This document shows, piece after piece, positions 47,601 through 60,000 of a stretch of 64,000 nucleotides of DNA. The notes under the pieces are model-generated. The model was not told the origin of the DNA, did no database searches, and saw only the letters and a program-made list of their open reading frames with translations. Source of the stretch: Brachionus manjavacas (Eukaryota; Rotifera; Eurotatoria; Ploima; Brachionidae); NCBI GenBank assembly GCA_019054805.1, contig JAHQIY010000006.1, positions 3,410,001-3,474,000 of the forward strand, given 5' to 3'. Both the position numbers and the translations under genes were made by a program. Within the stretch, counting starts at the first letter, position 1. Each line of letters begins with the position of its first letter.

Positions 47601-48649
47601 GTGTCACAGTTGAAGCAAACGGTTTGGTAAGTTTTGAAGACGAATTGGAAGCAGAAAATGAAAATTGCAGATCAAGTAGAGAAAATGCCCAAGTTGATGA
47701 GTTCTATGGAACTTATCGCATTCGGAATCTAAGACCAGGATGTGTTTATGAACTAAAAATGCAGACTAAGGCTACAGACCGCGAATTTAGAATAATACCT
47801 GATAAATATATTCTAAACATGAGCAAAGCAGACATTGTGGATAAAAATTTTGTGCTAGTTGACCAAGTGGACATGATGGATGTCTCAATTGGTTTTAATT
47901 ACAAGCTCAATGAACAATTGTCACTTAGATCGAGGAAAACAAACAATTTTGTTAGAGTTAATTTGTTTAAAACAAATCAACCGGATCAGGTTATACAGTC
48001 TGTCTTATCTCCGACAAACTCGATTGTGTACATGAACCCATTGACCCGCGATAAAACTCAGTATTCATTATCAATTGAACTGTTATTTCCAAGCACAATT
48101 TCGGTATTCGGAAGTTTAAATCAGCACCAAATTAACCAACTGCAGCAATTACCAGTTCTCGATCAAAAAGAATTTAGTTTTTTGGCCGACAAGTCCCACA
48201 AGCACTTTAATTTTGAATTTAAAGCAGAACAAGAGCTTAAGAGTACGGACATGTTTAACTTGGGACAAGAAAAATATCAAAATGTTTATTTAACCATACC
48301 TTTGTTTATTATTTTGATATTTTTGGTTTTAAATTGGACTACAATTCAAGGCTATTTTCTCAATTTGAATGAAAAAATTTCGGAAAAAGGTGGTTTGACT
48401 GGTGTTTTACAAAAATCGGTTACTGATCAAAGTGGAGCGCAAACAAAGGCTAAGTCTAAAGGAAAAAAAATCAAGGATCAAGGGAGCGACAATGAAACTA
48501 TCCAAAAAGTAAACAGACAAAAAGTAAGCCAGACAAATGATGGCTCATCTGAACAAAGTGAAGCTGAAAGCTCTGGTGTTGGCACAATCGAGGATGGTGA
48601 CATGCTTGTTTTGCATACACGCAAGCAGAAAGTCAAAAAAGCACTTTAA
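44638..48649 (+). CDS. NOMO: Nodal modulator (NOMO), BOS-complex subunit of the multipass translocon
   Basis: NOMO is an ER membrane protein with a long lumenal row of Ig/beta-sandwich domains; with nicalin and TMEM147 it forms the BOS complex at the ribosome-translocon. Exon 1 (44638-44899) encodes a signal peptide (MKEIFLFSLLTSLIYQICYA) and VIGCGGFIKSNTEINF; exon 2 (44955-48649) joins in phase (WSFG/FEPEKV at the boundary) to give 1318 residues. Features matching NOMO are PPPGWSF, NEDINFFFKGFGLSGKVVS, repeated prealbumin-like units (GKYQVE, GKYNLVA, GKYQLS) and one C-terminal membrane span near residues 1195-1217 (TIPLFIILIFLVLNW). The cytosolic tail of about 100 residues is longer than in human NOMO (total 1222) and ends KKAL, which fits a K-K-x-x ER retrieval signal. 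Only one intron in 4 kb. Confidence 0.93.
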
Positions 48650-49609
48650 ACTCATCTAATTTCAAAATATTTATTGTTTTTGGTCGCAATTTTTTAGCTT
48701 TTTTGATATTGTTCAAATTTCATTTAATGTTTTGAAATTTAGCTATTCTCGAATAAAATAGATACAATTTTATTTGAATTTTTAATTGAAATTTCAAGTT
48801 TATAATATGTTAGGCGCAGAGTTAAAAATTTAGAAGTATTGTGGATTTGATTTAGCAAAGAAAAAAACTAAACTTAAGATAGCAAATTAAATAGTTTATA
48901 AAAATTTTTGGTGATAAAAATATTTTTTCAGCTAATTCATTTTGAATTCTAGATCTAAACAAAAAAAGTTTTTCCAAAAAGTCCAGTAAGGTATCAACAA
49001 ATAAAATAAACTTAAAACCAATAATAGATGGAAAAAATACAAATACAGTCAGCCGTTGATTATCCGGAATTCGGTGGAATTCTGACCAAATTCAAATTTC
49101 CCTTTACTTTATAAAATATTTGGTTTAATTTTTTGTGTTCGAATTAATAAAGTATCCAGTATAGGAATAAAAATGCAAAAATGCAGATAAAAAACAATTT
49201 TAAGTGAAGATTGCAACCATTTTCAAATTAAAAATTTACAAATAAAAACTTTTTGGTTTAATTTTCATTCGAAGAATTGAAAAAAAATTGAAAATTCGTT
49301 TTTAAACTTTAAACTTTAATTAAGAAATAAATTTAACCATCGGGTTTAATGATTGATAATGAGATCATCGATGAATTTTTTAAAACCTAAATCAATTTTA
49401 AATATATTTAAAATCTTAAGTAAAATAACTCAATAAATGAGCCATAAAGAATTCAGTTTAGTCAAAAATTAATCTTTTTATAATAAAAAATTATTTAGAA
49501 TAAAATGAATTCTTTTTAGTTTAAGTTAACAAAACCAAATTTATTTTCCTTATGAAAGACGTTTTTTTTTAAAAAATAATATTTAATATATTTCAAAAAA
49601 AAATAATGT
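48650..49609. other. Gene-free AT-rich stretch
   Basis: 3' side of NOMO and flank of the LINE cluster. Nothing coding recognised. Confidence 0.5.
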
Positions 49610-49735
49610 GCTGCTAGGGTGCGGTACAGTTGTACGCTACTGATACACCAGTTTATCAAGAGCAGTGCTGTATCTCCTCCTTTAGTAACCAATGTAGTGG
49701 CTAAAATACAACCTAGCAAGTTAGCATGTTTTAAA
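49610..49735 (-). repeat. Small GC-richer repeat, possibly sharing the LINE-B 3' end
   Basis: On the minus strand the right part reads GTAGCGTACAACTGTACCGCA followed by CCCTAGCAGCAC and an A/T tail. ACTGTACCGCA also occurs in the 3' UTR of the LINE-B copy at 53979-54350. The two ends carry a short inverted match (TGCTAGGGTG / TGCTAGGTTG). It may be a SINE using the LINE-B tail; evidence is one 11-mer plus context. Confidence 0.3.
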
Positions 49736-49949
49736 GAATTTTCAAATATTCAAATTTAAAAATCAGGAAGCTGTATCTCACTTTTGAAAAATTATTTCAA
49801 CAGTGGAAACATTTTGAAATTCAAATACAAAAAATTAAACCATATATATGATAAATTTTCCCTAATATCCTGCTTAAGATGTCGGATAATATTTTATTCC
49901 GTCATAACCCAGGTCTCGTTTCCATTAATTCTCATATAAGATCTAATTG

Positions 49950-51790
49950 AGATAAATAAAATGGGAAAGAATACTTTATCAAGCAGGCCTTTCTGGAAAA
50001 AAATAAATAAGTTCAGATCTAAGAAATGTTCAAAACAGATACCATCATTACTCAAAGATGGTGTTGAGTTTAAGACAGATATAGATAAAGGAAAAATCTT
50101 TGGAAATATCTTAGCCTCAACTTTTAGTCCTCATCTAGATCTTGTTGAATCAGAGGATAGTTCTGAAATATCACAAACCATTACAGACTTCTTAAAAAAT
50201 AAGGTACAAAATAACTTAGACGAGCCTATTACTCTTTTAAAAAATTTACCTAAAGAGACTTTAATTGAACTAAGTATTCTTTTTAACAGGAGTTTGGAAA
50301 TAGGTTAAGTGCCAAAAGCTTGGAAAATAGCAAGTATAACCATGATCCCCAAGAAAACATCTCCCACTCAAGATCCTAATAACTATCGTCCAATTAGTAT
50401 GACAAGTTGCCTTGGAAAGTTACTTGAACGCATCATCTTCACAAGAATATATAATTTTCTGGAGAACAACAGTCTACTTATTCATGAACAATCAGGATCT
50501 AGAAAACATAGACGCACTGCAGATAATCTTTACTTTCTTATTCAAAAAGTTTCAGAGTCCTTTAATAGAAAGAAGAAGGTATGTTGTCTTTATTTTGAAA
50601 TTTCTAAAGCTTTTGATAGAGTTTGGCATGATGGACTAATTTAAAAGCTAATAAAAATTAATCTACCACCTTATCTTATCTATTGGATAAGATCATTTCT
50701 GCACTTAAGATCTTTTAAAGTAAATATAAATAATCATCTAAGTGATCAATACCCTATTAAAGCAGGAGTTCCACAAGGGTCAGTAATTAGTCCGCTTCTT
50801 TTTAGCATTTTTATAAATGATATACCAAAAAGAAACAAAACAAACTACCAATACTCTCTTCTTTTTGCAGATGATTTAGCTACCTTTTTTACTTTTAAAA
50901 AGATAGGAAATCTTGAAAAAGTGATTAATAAGTATCTAAAAGAAGTTGAAATATGGCTTTTCAATTGAGAAATTTCTATTGAGAAATCATGTTATATGAT
51001 CTTTGAGAAAAAAACTAAAGTTAAAATTAATCTTGACCTTAAAATTAATAATAGTGATTTAAATAAAGAGGAAAAAGTTAAATTCTCAGGAATAACATTA
51101 GACTCAAAACTTACTTTTAGCCCAATGGTGGATGAATTAAAAGAGCGTTGTAATTCAAGGCTTAACTTTATAAAATATCTTTCAAATAAAAAATGGGGTC
51201 TAAAACCAAAAACACTAGGTAATCTTTACAAATCCTTAATAGGATCAATTTTGGATTATTCTTTTCCTTGTTTAAATTCATTCTCAGAAACTAACATCAA
51301 AAAAATACAAGTTATTCAAAATTCAGCAGTTCGATCTATTTTGAAGCTAAAATATGATACCCCTCCAATATTATACACCAAGAGGCCTTCAATAAACTTA
51401 ATCTCCTAATAATTTCGAATAGACTTTTTGAGTTGAGTGAGAGATATGTCAGGGCAGGATTGAGTCATTCTGTTCCACTGGTCGTCAGACTGGTGGAAGA
51501 ATATAGAGAAGGTTTCGAATCAAGATATATCGAATATCCAACTCCATTGTGTAATTGCTATCTAGCAATTTCCTCTTTTTTTCCTGAACTATCAGATATT
51601 TAAACATGTCTTAGCTATAGTTATTTAAACATATCGTTCTTAATTTTCTTTTGACTTATTTATCCTTTTTTTTTTTTTTTTTTATTCTATTTTAACTTAT
51701 TTAACTTTATTTTATTTCATTTTTTTTTTTTTTTTTTTTATTCTGAAGGAGCATTAGCTCGGTACAGATAAACAAATAAATAAATAATAA
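49950..51790 (+). pseudogene. LINE-A non-LTR retrotransposon, 5'-truncated and inactivated ORF2
   Basis: One frame from 49961 covers the reverse transcriptase: WKIASITMIPKKTSPTQDPN and NYRPISMTSCLGKLLERII, EQSGSRKHRRTADNL, YFEISKAFDRVWHDGL, AGVPQGSVISPLLFSIFIND and the catalytic FADD (LLFADDLATFF). In-frame stops at 50306-50308, 50642-50644 and 50966-50968 (the last a TGA in a position where Trp is expected), plus a frameshift near 51375, make it a pseudogene. The C-terminus resumes in another frame (RLFELSERYVRAGLSHSVPL) and stops at 51601. The N-terminal endonuclease is absent, so the copy is 5'-truncated. The 3' UTR is T-rich and ends ATTCTGAAGGAGCATTAG, CTCGGTACAGA, (AAAT)n. RT motifs fit the jockey/CR1 group; the exact clade is inference. 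Confidence 0.9.
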
Positions 51791-52185
51791 ATGTGGATTA
51801 CATATTTGGGATTCATAAAAGATCTCATTAGAAAAAATATATGAAGATTCAAGCGAGAATTTCAAGAGCTTCTCGTCTGTTTTCTCATTACATTTATTAT
51901 TGCGGTTTTAATTTTATATTTATTGATAAAATTTATTTAAAACAGTATATTTAATTAGAGTTTTTTAAACAAAATTGATTAAATAAAAAATAAATAAAAT
52001 AAAAAAATTCTTAAAATTCATATAAAACTATTCCAATTAAACAGAAAAAAAATAAAATTCAACAATTAACTTTTATAAATTTAATCACTTTGTAAGTCTT
52101 AAAAATTGATATAAATCTCAATCAACTTAAATAATAAAATTTCATGAAAAATTTTTCAATTATTTGAAATTAAGTTTTTAACAAT
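51791..52185. other. Gene-free AT-rich stretch
   Basis: Between the LINE tail and repeat R1 copy 3; nothing recognised. Confidence 0.45.
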
Positions 52186-52290
52186 ATAATAATAAAAATA
52201 ATAATAATAATAAAGAGCTACAGCAAGCGAGCTTGCGGAGATGGCTTACTCGGAAGCCATCTATGGTAGCTAATTGCGCAAAAATCGAGA
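52186..52290 (-). repeat. Dispersed repeat R1, copy 3
   Basis: In minus orientation it reads GCTACCATAGATGGCTTCC, then GTAAGCCATCTCCGCAAGC, TTGCTGTAGCTC and an (ATT)n tail that appears on the plus strand as (AAT)n at 52186-52213. It matches the body and tail of the 24945-25115 copy and the short copy at 3553. The tRNA-like head of the 25 kb copy is not visible here. Confidence 0.55.
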
Positions 52291-53967
52291 GATAAATTAA
52301 GGAAATACAATAAAAGTTACAGAGACGAGTCTGAGGTACAAGACGAATACGAGAGATTATACAGATTGATAAGTTAAGTAAGTAGATTTAAAGTAATTCA
52401 AAAAATTTTTCATTAATAAGAAATTAATAAAAAATAAATTAAATAATGGTACAATAGTATAAAAAACTAATAAGAGATGAGTAATTTCATATATAGGTAC
52501 AATTGATTAAGAAAAAAGAATTTATAGAGACATTACAGATATTACATAAGATTATAAAAAAAATTTACAGAAAAAATAGTTACAATTTTAAATATAGATA
52601 GAAAATTTCGAATAAATAGTTACAAGATTGTATATAGAGATAGGTGAGACGTCAACCAGTTATATAGTAATATTAAACAAATTTTTTGTTAAATTATTCT
52701 GAAATAATGGAAAAAAAAACGACTATATATAATGAAATTATTTTTTGCTTAACATAATAATCGAATAGATAATGTTGATATTGACAAATACGTTCATTGT
52801 TGCAGTAATTAAAAGAAATAAAATATATCCAGCTGTAAAAATTCAAGAAAGCCAATTATTTTAATGATAAATAAATCGATATCAATATAAAAGGAATTTT
52901 TGCTTTCAATTAAGAAAAATTCACATATAATATCAATAAGATCATGGAATAGTCTGTAAAAGAGATTTTATTTTATATATTGAAGAAAGCATAAAAGAAA
53001 AATTTGTTAAAAATAAACTTTAAAAATAATAACCAATTTTTTTAGAACAAATTTTAAAAATTAAAATTTTTTATCTTGAATTTTTTTGGTTATTTCCGTT
53101 TAAAAAAAAAGTTTCAGAAATAAATCGATTTGGCATAGTATTTCTTTTCGAAATATTTTAATTTTTTTCTTGATTCCAGATAAACAAGTTTCCGACGTTT
53201 TCTTTATTTCAAAGATTTTTTAAATGTTTTCATTCAATTAATTTACGATTAAAAGATTTTTGTTGTTGTCTATTTTACTTACACTTAAAAATCATAAATA
53301 AAAATTTAGTACTTAATCATTAAAAAACGTTAATTCTCTTTAATTCTTCGAGCATCAGATATTAGTAAGTTGTGCTCTAACATGTTACCAAATCATCTTT
53401 TATTAAAAAGCAAACTTGATAGTTTAGAATTTATTCAGGAAAAATTTGATTTTGATTTTTTTTTGGTTTGTCGCGACAAAAGTACAATTGTAATTTGAAG
53501 CCAGAATTTAAGAAATTTTATAAATATTCTTTATTTAAATTAAAAATTTCCAAAAATAATTAGAATTTTAGCTTATTTTTCTTTAATTTAAGTTTAAGTT
53601 GCAAAATATTAAAAAAATAAATAAAGTAAAAAATTTTAACAAATATTTTAATTTCTTAATCGATAAAAATATAGAAATTTTCTACTCAATAATGTGTTTT
53701 TTTATTAATTTACGATTCTTGTACAAATTTTTTGTAAATTCTTGATTTTTCACTTCTCCAGTTAGTTTTTTTAATTTTTTTTTGTTTTTTTAATTTTTTT
53801 TTGTTATTGTTAAAATTCTATTTTTAAGGAACATTATTAGAAAAGATTTATTAAAAACTTGTTAAGTATGATTCAAAAAAGAGTCACACTTTCAAGAAAA
53901 AATCAAAGCTCAGCTATCATGTACAGATTATTATGTTAAGTTAATACAAAATGAAAAAACACTTCAA
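52291..53967. other. Gene-free AT-rich stretch
   Basis: Purine-rich low-complexity sequence at 52300-52750, then T-rich. No ORF, repeat or exon recognised. Confidence 0.5.
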
Positions 53968-53978
53968 AGCACTGTATA

Positions 53979-54350
53979 GTAGTAGTAGTAGTATAACCTA
54001 CTGCATTGAGATGCGGTACAGTAAGTACCTAGCCATAAATGAGCTTTAGCAGTTTCCATTTATCCATTCGTCTAATTGCGCTTTGAAACTATTCAAACTT
54101 TTCGCTGTTACTATTTCATTAGGCAATTTATTCCATATTGGTACAATTCGATTTATTAAAAACGTATGCCTGCTCTGACTGATTTTAGCCAATTCACGAT
54201 TTTACCTGAACTGATTTCCCCTGATCATATGGATGTTATTCGCATTGATTAATTCCATTCACAAGATTCACTCTCTCAAAACCATGGATGATTTCAAAGA
54301 ACTGGATTAAGTCACCACGAACACGTCTCTTACTTAAAGAGTCTAGTGAT
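53979..54350 (-). mobile_element. LINE-B fragment (ORF2 C-terminus and 3' UTR) with 11-bp target-site duplication
   Basis: On the minus strand it encodes LDSLSKRRVRGDLIQFFEII, then HGFERVN, and after frameshifts SRHTFLINRIVPIWNKLPN and SLNSFKAQLDEWI, the typical conserved C-terminal end of CR1/jockey-like LINE ORF2. The 3' UTR contains ACTGTACCGCATCTC and the tail is (TAC)n, seen as (GTA)n at 53979-53993. AGCACTGTATA is perfectly duplicated at 53968-53978 and 54351-54361, defining a 372-bp 5'-truncated insertion. It differs from LINE-A in sequence and tail. Confidence 0.85.
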
Positions 54351-54361
54351 AGCACTGTATA

Positions 54362-55041
54362 TATTTAAATAATAATTATAACAAATAATAAAAATTAATG
54401 ACTGAGTGCTTGGGGTCTTTCTCATATTTTTTTTCAATTTTTTTTTAGATGATTCGTTGAACTGAGAAAAAAAGAGTTAGAAAAAAATTTTGGGATCATT
54501 TTAGGTTTTATTTAAAAATTCGAATTCAAATATTTTAATAATTCAAAAATCTTTAATAATTTACTTTTTTAAATAAAAAATTCCACTAATTTTAATATTG
54601 CAGAATTTCGTACAAGAAAATCAATAATAAATGAGATAAAACAATTTGAAATTAAGTTTATTAATTTTAGGTTAGGTTGTATTTTGCAAATGAGCTAAAC
54701 ATTCGTCAACTAGAGTTTTATCTAACAAAATTTAGGCTTCGACTCAAAAAAAAACAATTACTAATTATAAGACTGAGCATTCGTTTAATTAGAATAAAAA
54801 GAGATGTTAAAGTTGAGAAATTTATATAATAAAATTTAAAAAAATAATTTTCCAGGAATCAAACTTGGCTTAAAAAGACTTGAAAAAATTATTGAGCTTT
54901 TTTTAACATTGCATAATGACACAATTCCTGGCTTTGCAGAGTAAAATTTTGTAAAATTCGAATTGAATAAAATGTATTTAACTAAAATTTAAATCGATTT
55001 TTTCTTTATAAAATTTAAGTGTGAGACAAAAACTAATTCTT
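54362..55041. other. AT-rich stretch downstream of the PPP1R3-like gene
   Basis: Nothing coding; the right end is the 3' region of the minus-strand gene at 55042. Confidence 0.5.
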
Positions 55042-56550
55042 CTAAATTGTTTTGTTGTAAAAGCATTGAAATTTATAATTCTCACCGGCATTATTGTCCC
55101 AGTACGAAATTCCATTTTGTATACAACACAAAGCAAATTCAACTCTCAAAGTACAATCTTCGAAAGGCTTGGGGTCAATAAGATTGGTCGGAAAGTTGGC
55201 CTTTTCCGGCACCAGGACACAAAAACCAAAATAGTCATATAAAATAGGCTGATTTGAGAGTTTCTCTTTAGAGGTCTTGTCACTGCGGATATAAATGGCA
55301 TCCAGATCATAAAATGAAGCCCAATTGTTAATCGTAATTCGGGCAAAGACTCTTTTTTCGTAGGACAAATTTCTCACTCGAACTATTGACTTGATTATCT
55401 TGTTCTCATAGTCGTAGATATAATCCTCAAGTCTGATGATAGCATCGATTTTTCTGACACTAAAGAGCGGAATGAGGACAAGAAAAGGTGTCGACTGGGC
55501 TCCCAACACTTCGCTCTGATCCGACCTATCCGCATATTTTGCCTGCTCAGAGAATACCTCCACAAAACTATTATTCGAAATGATCTTTACTTTTTCCAAT
55601 TCTAGTCCAAACGTGTCCGCGAAGCGCACCGCTTTCTTGATATTTGCTGTCTGTTGCACAATATTGGTCTCTGGTGATTTTTTTGTTTTAAAAGCTTCGT
55701 TCACATGAGCTAATAGGAGACTGTCCTTTATGGTTCTTAGTGGCTTAGGGCGGATTGATTTTAGCAAAACATTGCCTTTTAGATCAAGATCACTTGAATA
55801 CGACTCGAAAAAGGAGGAGGTCGGCAGCGAGCCGAAAAAGGAACTCTCTAATTTGGCTGGTTTCTTCGCAGCATGTTCACTCTTGTCCAAGTCAAGCTTT
55901 TCCAAGGAGTCATCTTTGGCAAAATTGAAAAATTGCTCCGAACAGGAAGTTACCAAGCCATCTTGATTTATTGTGCGGCGAAAATTTTCTATCTCAGCAA
56001 ATGAAGGCTCACTCAAAGTGACACCCAGGTTGCAAGAAGGCAACTGGTCCGAAATTAATGACTCTCCATTTAGCAAAAACTCTTTCAACTTGGGCAAAAA
56101 ATTTTCCTTAAAAGTAGTGAACAACTGAGAATCGTCATAGAAATCTTTGATCATACTGGATTTGAACTCTTGCAAGAAATTGTTAAAAGATCTAAGCAAA
56201 AATTTCATTATTTGGCTGTCTATTTCGCGAGAGTGAAATATGTAGAAGTTGGACAGTGGGCGTTTGGAGCGAGCCGCAGATCTTCTTTTCTGTTCAATAA
56301 GTCTGTTGGTGTTGGATTTTAGGCACGACTTTCTCAAGCTTACGGCTTTAGACTGTGCTGGTTCAGTGGAGCTTTGATTTGATATATCGCTGAGTTGATC
56401 GCTGCTTGGCTCTCGATCAAAAAAGCATTTTCGTTGATAGATATTTTCTTCTTCGTCATCAATGCTCTCGTTTCCGGAGAAAAAAAGCGGGTGTGGTCGG
56501 TTGGGAGATTTTTTTAGTATTGGTCTAGGCTGACTCTTGCTGCTCATCAT
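55042..56550 (-). CDS. Protein phosphatase 1 glycogen-targeting subunit (PPP1R3-like)
   Basis: These subunits bind PP1 and glycogen and so activate glycogen synthase. Single exon, 502 residues. The PP1 docking motif of the RVxF class is KKAVRFAD (residues 305-312), followed by LELEKVKII as in PPP1R3 proteins. The CBM21 carbohydrate-binding domain spans about 373-498, with YENKIIKSIVRVRNLSYEKR, VFARITINNW, DCTLRVEFALC and the glycogen-binding segment SYWDNNAGENY near the end. The first about 300 residues are Ser/Lys-rich with no recognised domain. It cannot be assigned to a particular vertebrate PPP1R3A-G type; with no C-terminal membrane span it is unlike PPP1R3A. ATG ATG at 56545-56550 starts it. 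Confidence 0.9.
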   Translation of the reverse strand: MMSSKSQPRPILKKSPNRPHPLFFSGNESIDDEEENIYQRKCFFDREPSSDQLSDISNQSSTEPAQSKAVSLRKSCLKSNTNRLIEQKRRSAARSKRPLSNFYIFHSREIDSQIMKFLLRSFNNFLQEFKSSMIKDFYDDSQLFTTFKENFLPKLKEFLLNGESLISDQLPSCNLGVTLSEPSFAEIENFRRTINQDGLVTSCSEQFFNFAKDDSLEKLDLDKSEHAAKKPAKLESSFFGSLPTSSFFESYSSDLDLKGNVLLKSIRPKPLRTIKDSLLLAHVNEAFKTKKSPETNIVQQTANIKKAVRFADTFGLELEKVKIISNNSFVEVFSEQAKYADRSDQSEVLGAQSTPFLVLIPLFSVRKIDAIIRLEDYIYDYENKIIKSIVRVRNLSYEKRVFARITINNWASFYDLDAIYIRSDKTSKEKLSNQPILYDYFGFCVLVPEKANFPTNLIDPKPFEDCTLRVEFALCCIQNGISYWDNNAGENYKFQCFYNKTI

Positions 56551-57009
56551 TTTTTGTGTTTTTTTTTAGAAAAATAATCTTTAAATTCTTTTTTTATTAA
56601 ATAAATGACATTTTTTGCTTCATCTATTTTGAATGTAATTGCAAATAGTTTAGAAAGTTTAGAAATTTTTGGAATGCAAGTATAGAGTGAACCAAAAAAA
56701 AGAATAAAATAAACGAATTATAGTAATCAAGGCCGTAGCCTTATTGTCTTAAAAAAGATAAATTAAAAACAAAGTTCACCCAAATATCTTTTTATGAGTT
56801 TTCTTTTTTTATTGAAAGTTTGTGAATTTGAATCCATTTTAATCTAACTTTTTACAGCTAGAAATCAATCGAATAAAAAAATAATTCTTAAAAATTTGAA
56901 TAATTTATTTTCTCAATAATCTAACGCTTAGAAAATTTTCTTTTACTGTTTTTTTGTTGTTGTTGTTTATTTAGATAAATTCTCGGAATATCAGCTTACA
57001 TCAACAAAA
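56551..57009. other. Short intergenic stretch
   Basis: 5' side of the PPP1R3-like gene and 3' side of the ABC gene, which lie head-to-tail on the minus strand. No motif recognised. Confidence 0.5.
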
Positions 57010-60000
57010 TTAATTGTCTATATTGAAGAACAGTAAAGCAATCAGATTGAAAAAAATGCTCCATGCCAGAACCGTGAATGTTCCGAACCATACTGTCAAA
57101 GTTTCCAGACCCCATCCTACACCAAGCAAATAAGTCATGCGTAAAATATTAAAATATTATTCAAATTTTAATTTACCTCTGGAAAAAACGCTTCTCAATG
57201 CTTCGGCGCTGTGAGTCAAAGGCGAAAAGTTAGTTATGAACCTGACCCATCCGGGCATGCCCTCAATAGGCCATATGATACTTGAGAGAAGCATGACCGG
57301 AAACACTGAACCGATTGTAATTTGCATCACTTCTGTTTCATCTTTGGCAATAGAGCTACATGCTAGGCCGTAGCTCATTCCGCAAAATCCCTGAAGAAGC
57401 AGCAACAACGCAGCCACCAAAATGGAACCATTCATCTTAACTCCAAACACAAGAGTACTAATCAAAATCAAAATGGTTATTTGAACAGTCATTATTATAA
57501 TTTTTGATGAAATATGAGCCCCCAAGACCTCAACAGCGTTCATTCCCGCAGCCCAACTTCGATCCATTAGTCCCTCTTTTTTCTCAATCACAAACATCAA
57601 TCCAGTCATGCCTATGGTTAGAGTAAAGATAATTGTAGCCATTATGCCTGGTGCCATAAAGTTTATAAACTGAGGACTTGATTGACCATAAATTGGGGTC
57701 TGAAGCTAAGAGATGAAATTAAATTTAATCTCTATTTGTGATTAGGAAGAGGTAAAAATTTACAATAATCGGAGAATTCAGAAGTTTTGGGTCTATTGGA
57801 AAAGGCAAATGAGGCAAAAAATTGATCAAAAAAGATTGGTATGCATCTGCTATGCGTGCTTGGGTTATCAGAGCTATTTGTTGATCTTTTTGTAAATTAA
57901 ATTGAATATTAGGATTCAATATTTGTTTATTTAGGCAAAATTTTACTTGTCGCGTCCAAATAAACATTAACATTGCTTCCGACAATTGACGTATTTTCAG
58001 GTTTGAACGGATTGAATCTTCAAATTTTATTAATAAAATAGTTTTTAAAAGTTCGAAAAAAATTTTTTTTTTAATTTCTGAAGGCAGATTTGGCTAAAAA
58101 AATTCTTAGAAAATACTGTTGTTTAAAGTACTAACTTAAGCAAAGCTAGTGTTTGAACTTTATAAAAATTAAACTATTTGAAATTTTTTTAAAATGTTAA
58201 AAAAAATAAAAGTTTAAACAGAAAATTTTTTTGTAAATTTTTCGAGCTTTCTAATTAATTTAAAAGTATCAAAATTATCAAGATTAAAATAATGATAAAA
58301 AATAATCTATTTTAACACTAATAAATAAAAATATGAACAGCTGAAGTTTATTTTAGATCAAGAATCTAGAATATCTTTCCATAATTTTTAAACGCGTCTT
58401 TTTACCTAGATATAAAAATTACACGAATCTAAAATAATTGAACTTTTATGAATAAATTTTTTTTTGAATAAATTAATTAAGCATGAAATCATTAGATGGT
58501 CAAATAAATGTTAAGCTGATCAAGATTTTAAATGATTTGTAAAAAATGGTTCATCGAAATTTAATTGAAGATCGATTTTTGATCAATGATTTTCTATTGA
58601 GAATAATTTTAAGTAAATTTAAGTTCATTTAAATGCAACATGTGTTGGCGCCTTATGCTCCTCGGGAAGCAATAGTTGGAAGAAGAAAAATATGAAATAT
58701 GTTCTTCAAAAGGTTTAAAATATTGTATTACTTTTGAATTGTGTCCTGGGTAAAATTTTCGCCAAGATCAATAAAACCCCAAAGTTTTCCACTTTTAGTT
58801 TGAGTATATGCATATGACCAATTTAAATAATGCTATAAAAATTAAATAGAAATTTTTTATATTTAGAAAAAAATTATTTACCTTTTTAAATGTACGATTA
58901 CTCAATTCATCAACATACATTTTGGCACCGAAATGAGACGTATCATTGAAGTTTGTTTCATTATTCACGATGCCAAAATTAAGATCATATGGTTCACGGC
59001 CAATGCAAAGACAAAATAATGAGATTTGAATTACCGGAATCAAAAATTGAAATATTAAGAAACTTTAAAAATTAAAAATTAAATAGTTTAAAAAGATATT
59101 TTAACTAAGAAAAATCATCCCAAATGAGGTCAGCATGTTTTTTGCAATATCATTTTGATATTGTTGATCAGAAGGATAATATAATTAGTGTTATATTGTT
59201 TTTTTGAATTTCTAATAAAAGATAAATCAAAATTATTACCCCCAATTGCGACTGATTAAAATGGAATCTTTAAATAATGCTCCAACAAAGTTATTGAATT
59301 TAGGAACTCGAAATGTTTTTGATATACTTTTCTTAATTCGGGAAACAAAGCTCTCTAAAAAATTCAATTAATATTATTAATTAACTTATTAATGATAAAA
59401 TAAATAAATTTTACTTTTTCCTTTTTTTATGTCAATTTTTGACAGCTCATCATTAAGGTTGTCATCATTCTTCAAATAACTAAATGAGTATTTGGATTAT
59501 TTTAAAGACAAAATATTTTACTTCTTTATTTATAACCGGCTCACATAAAGGATTTCTTAGGCCATTGGGCTTTTTAATATAGCCTGGAACACTTTCATCC
59601 TTGATGCACAATTTCAAAAAAACATTTTCCAGACTCTAAGAAACCAAAATAAGCTTATTAATTTTATTTTGAAAAAATATTTTTACGCTTTCAGAATATT
59701 TCTCAAGCAAATATTCAGGTGAATTTTCTGCCAAAATCCTTCCATTTCTAATTAGACCAACTCTGTCTGCTTTTCGGGCTTCTTCAATGTAATGAGTGGT
59801 TATAATTATAGTTGTATGACTAGTTTTAGAAATATCAATCAAATGACCCCATATTCTTTATAAAAATTAAAGAAAATTTTTTCTTTTTATATTTTTTTCT
59901 ACTTTTCTCTTAGAATCGGATCTACACCAACTGTAGGCTCATCTAAAATTAGCAACTTGGGCTCTTGTAACAAAGCAATTGCCATGCTTACTCTACGCTT

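Noticed and set aside
54999-55242. Plus-strand ORF near 55.1 kb
   Set aside because: Antisense to the CBM21-coding part of the PPP1R3-like gene.
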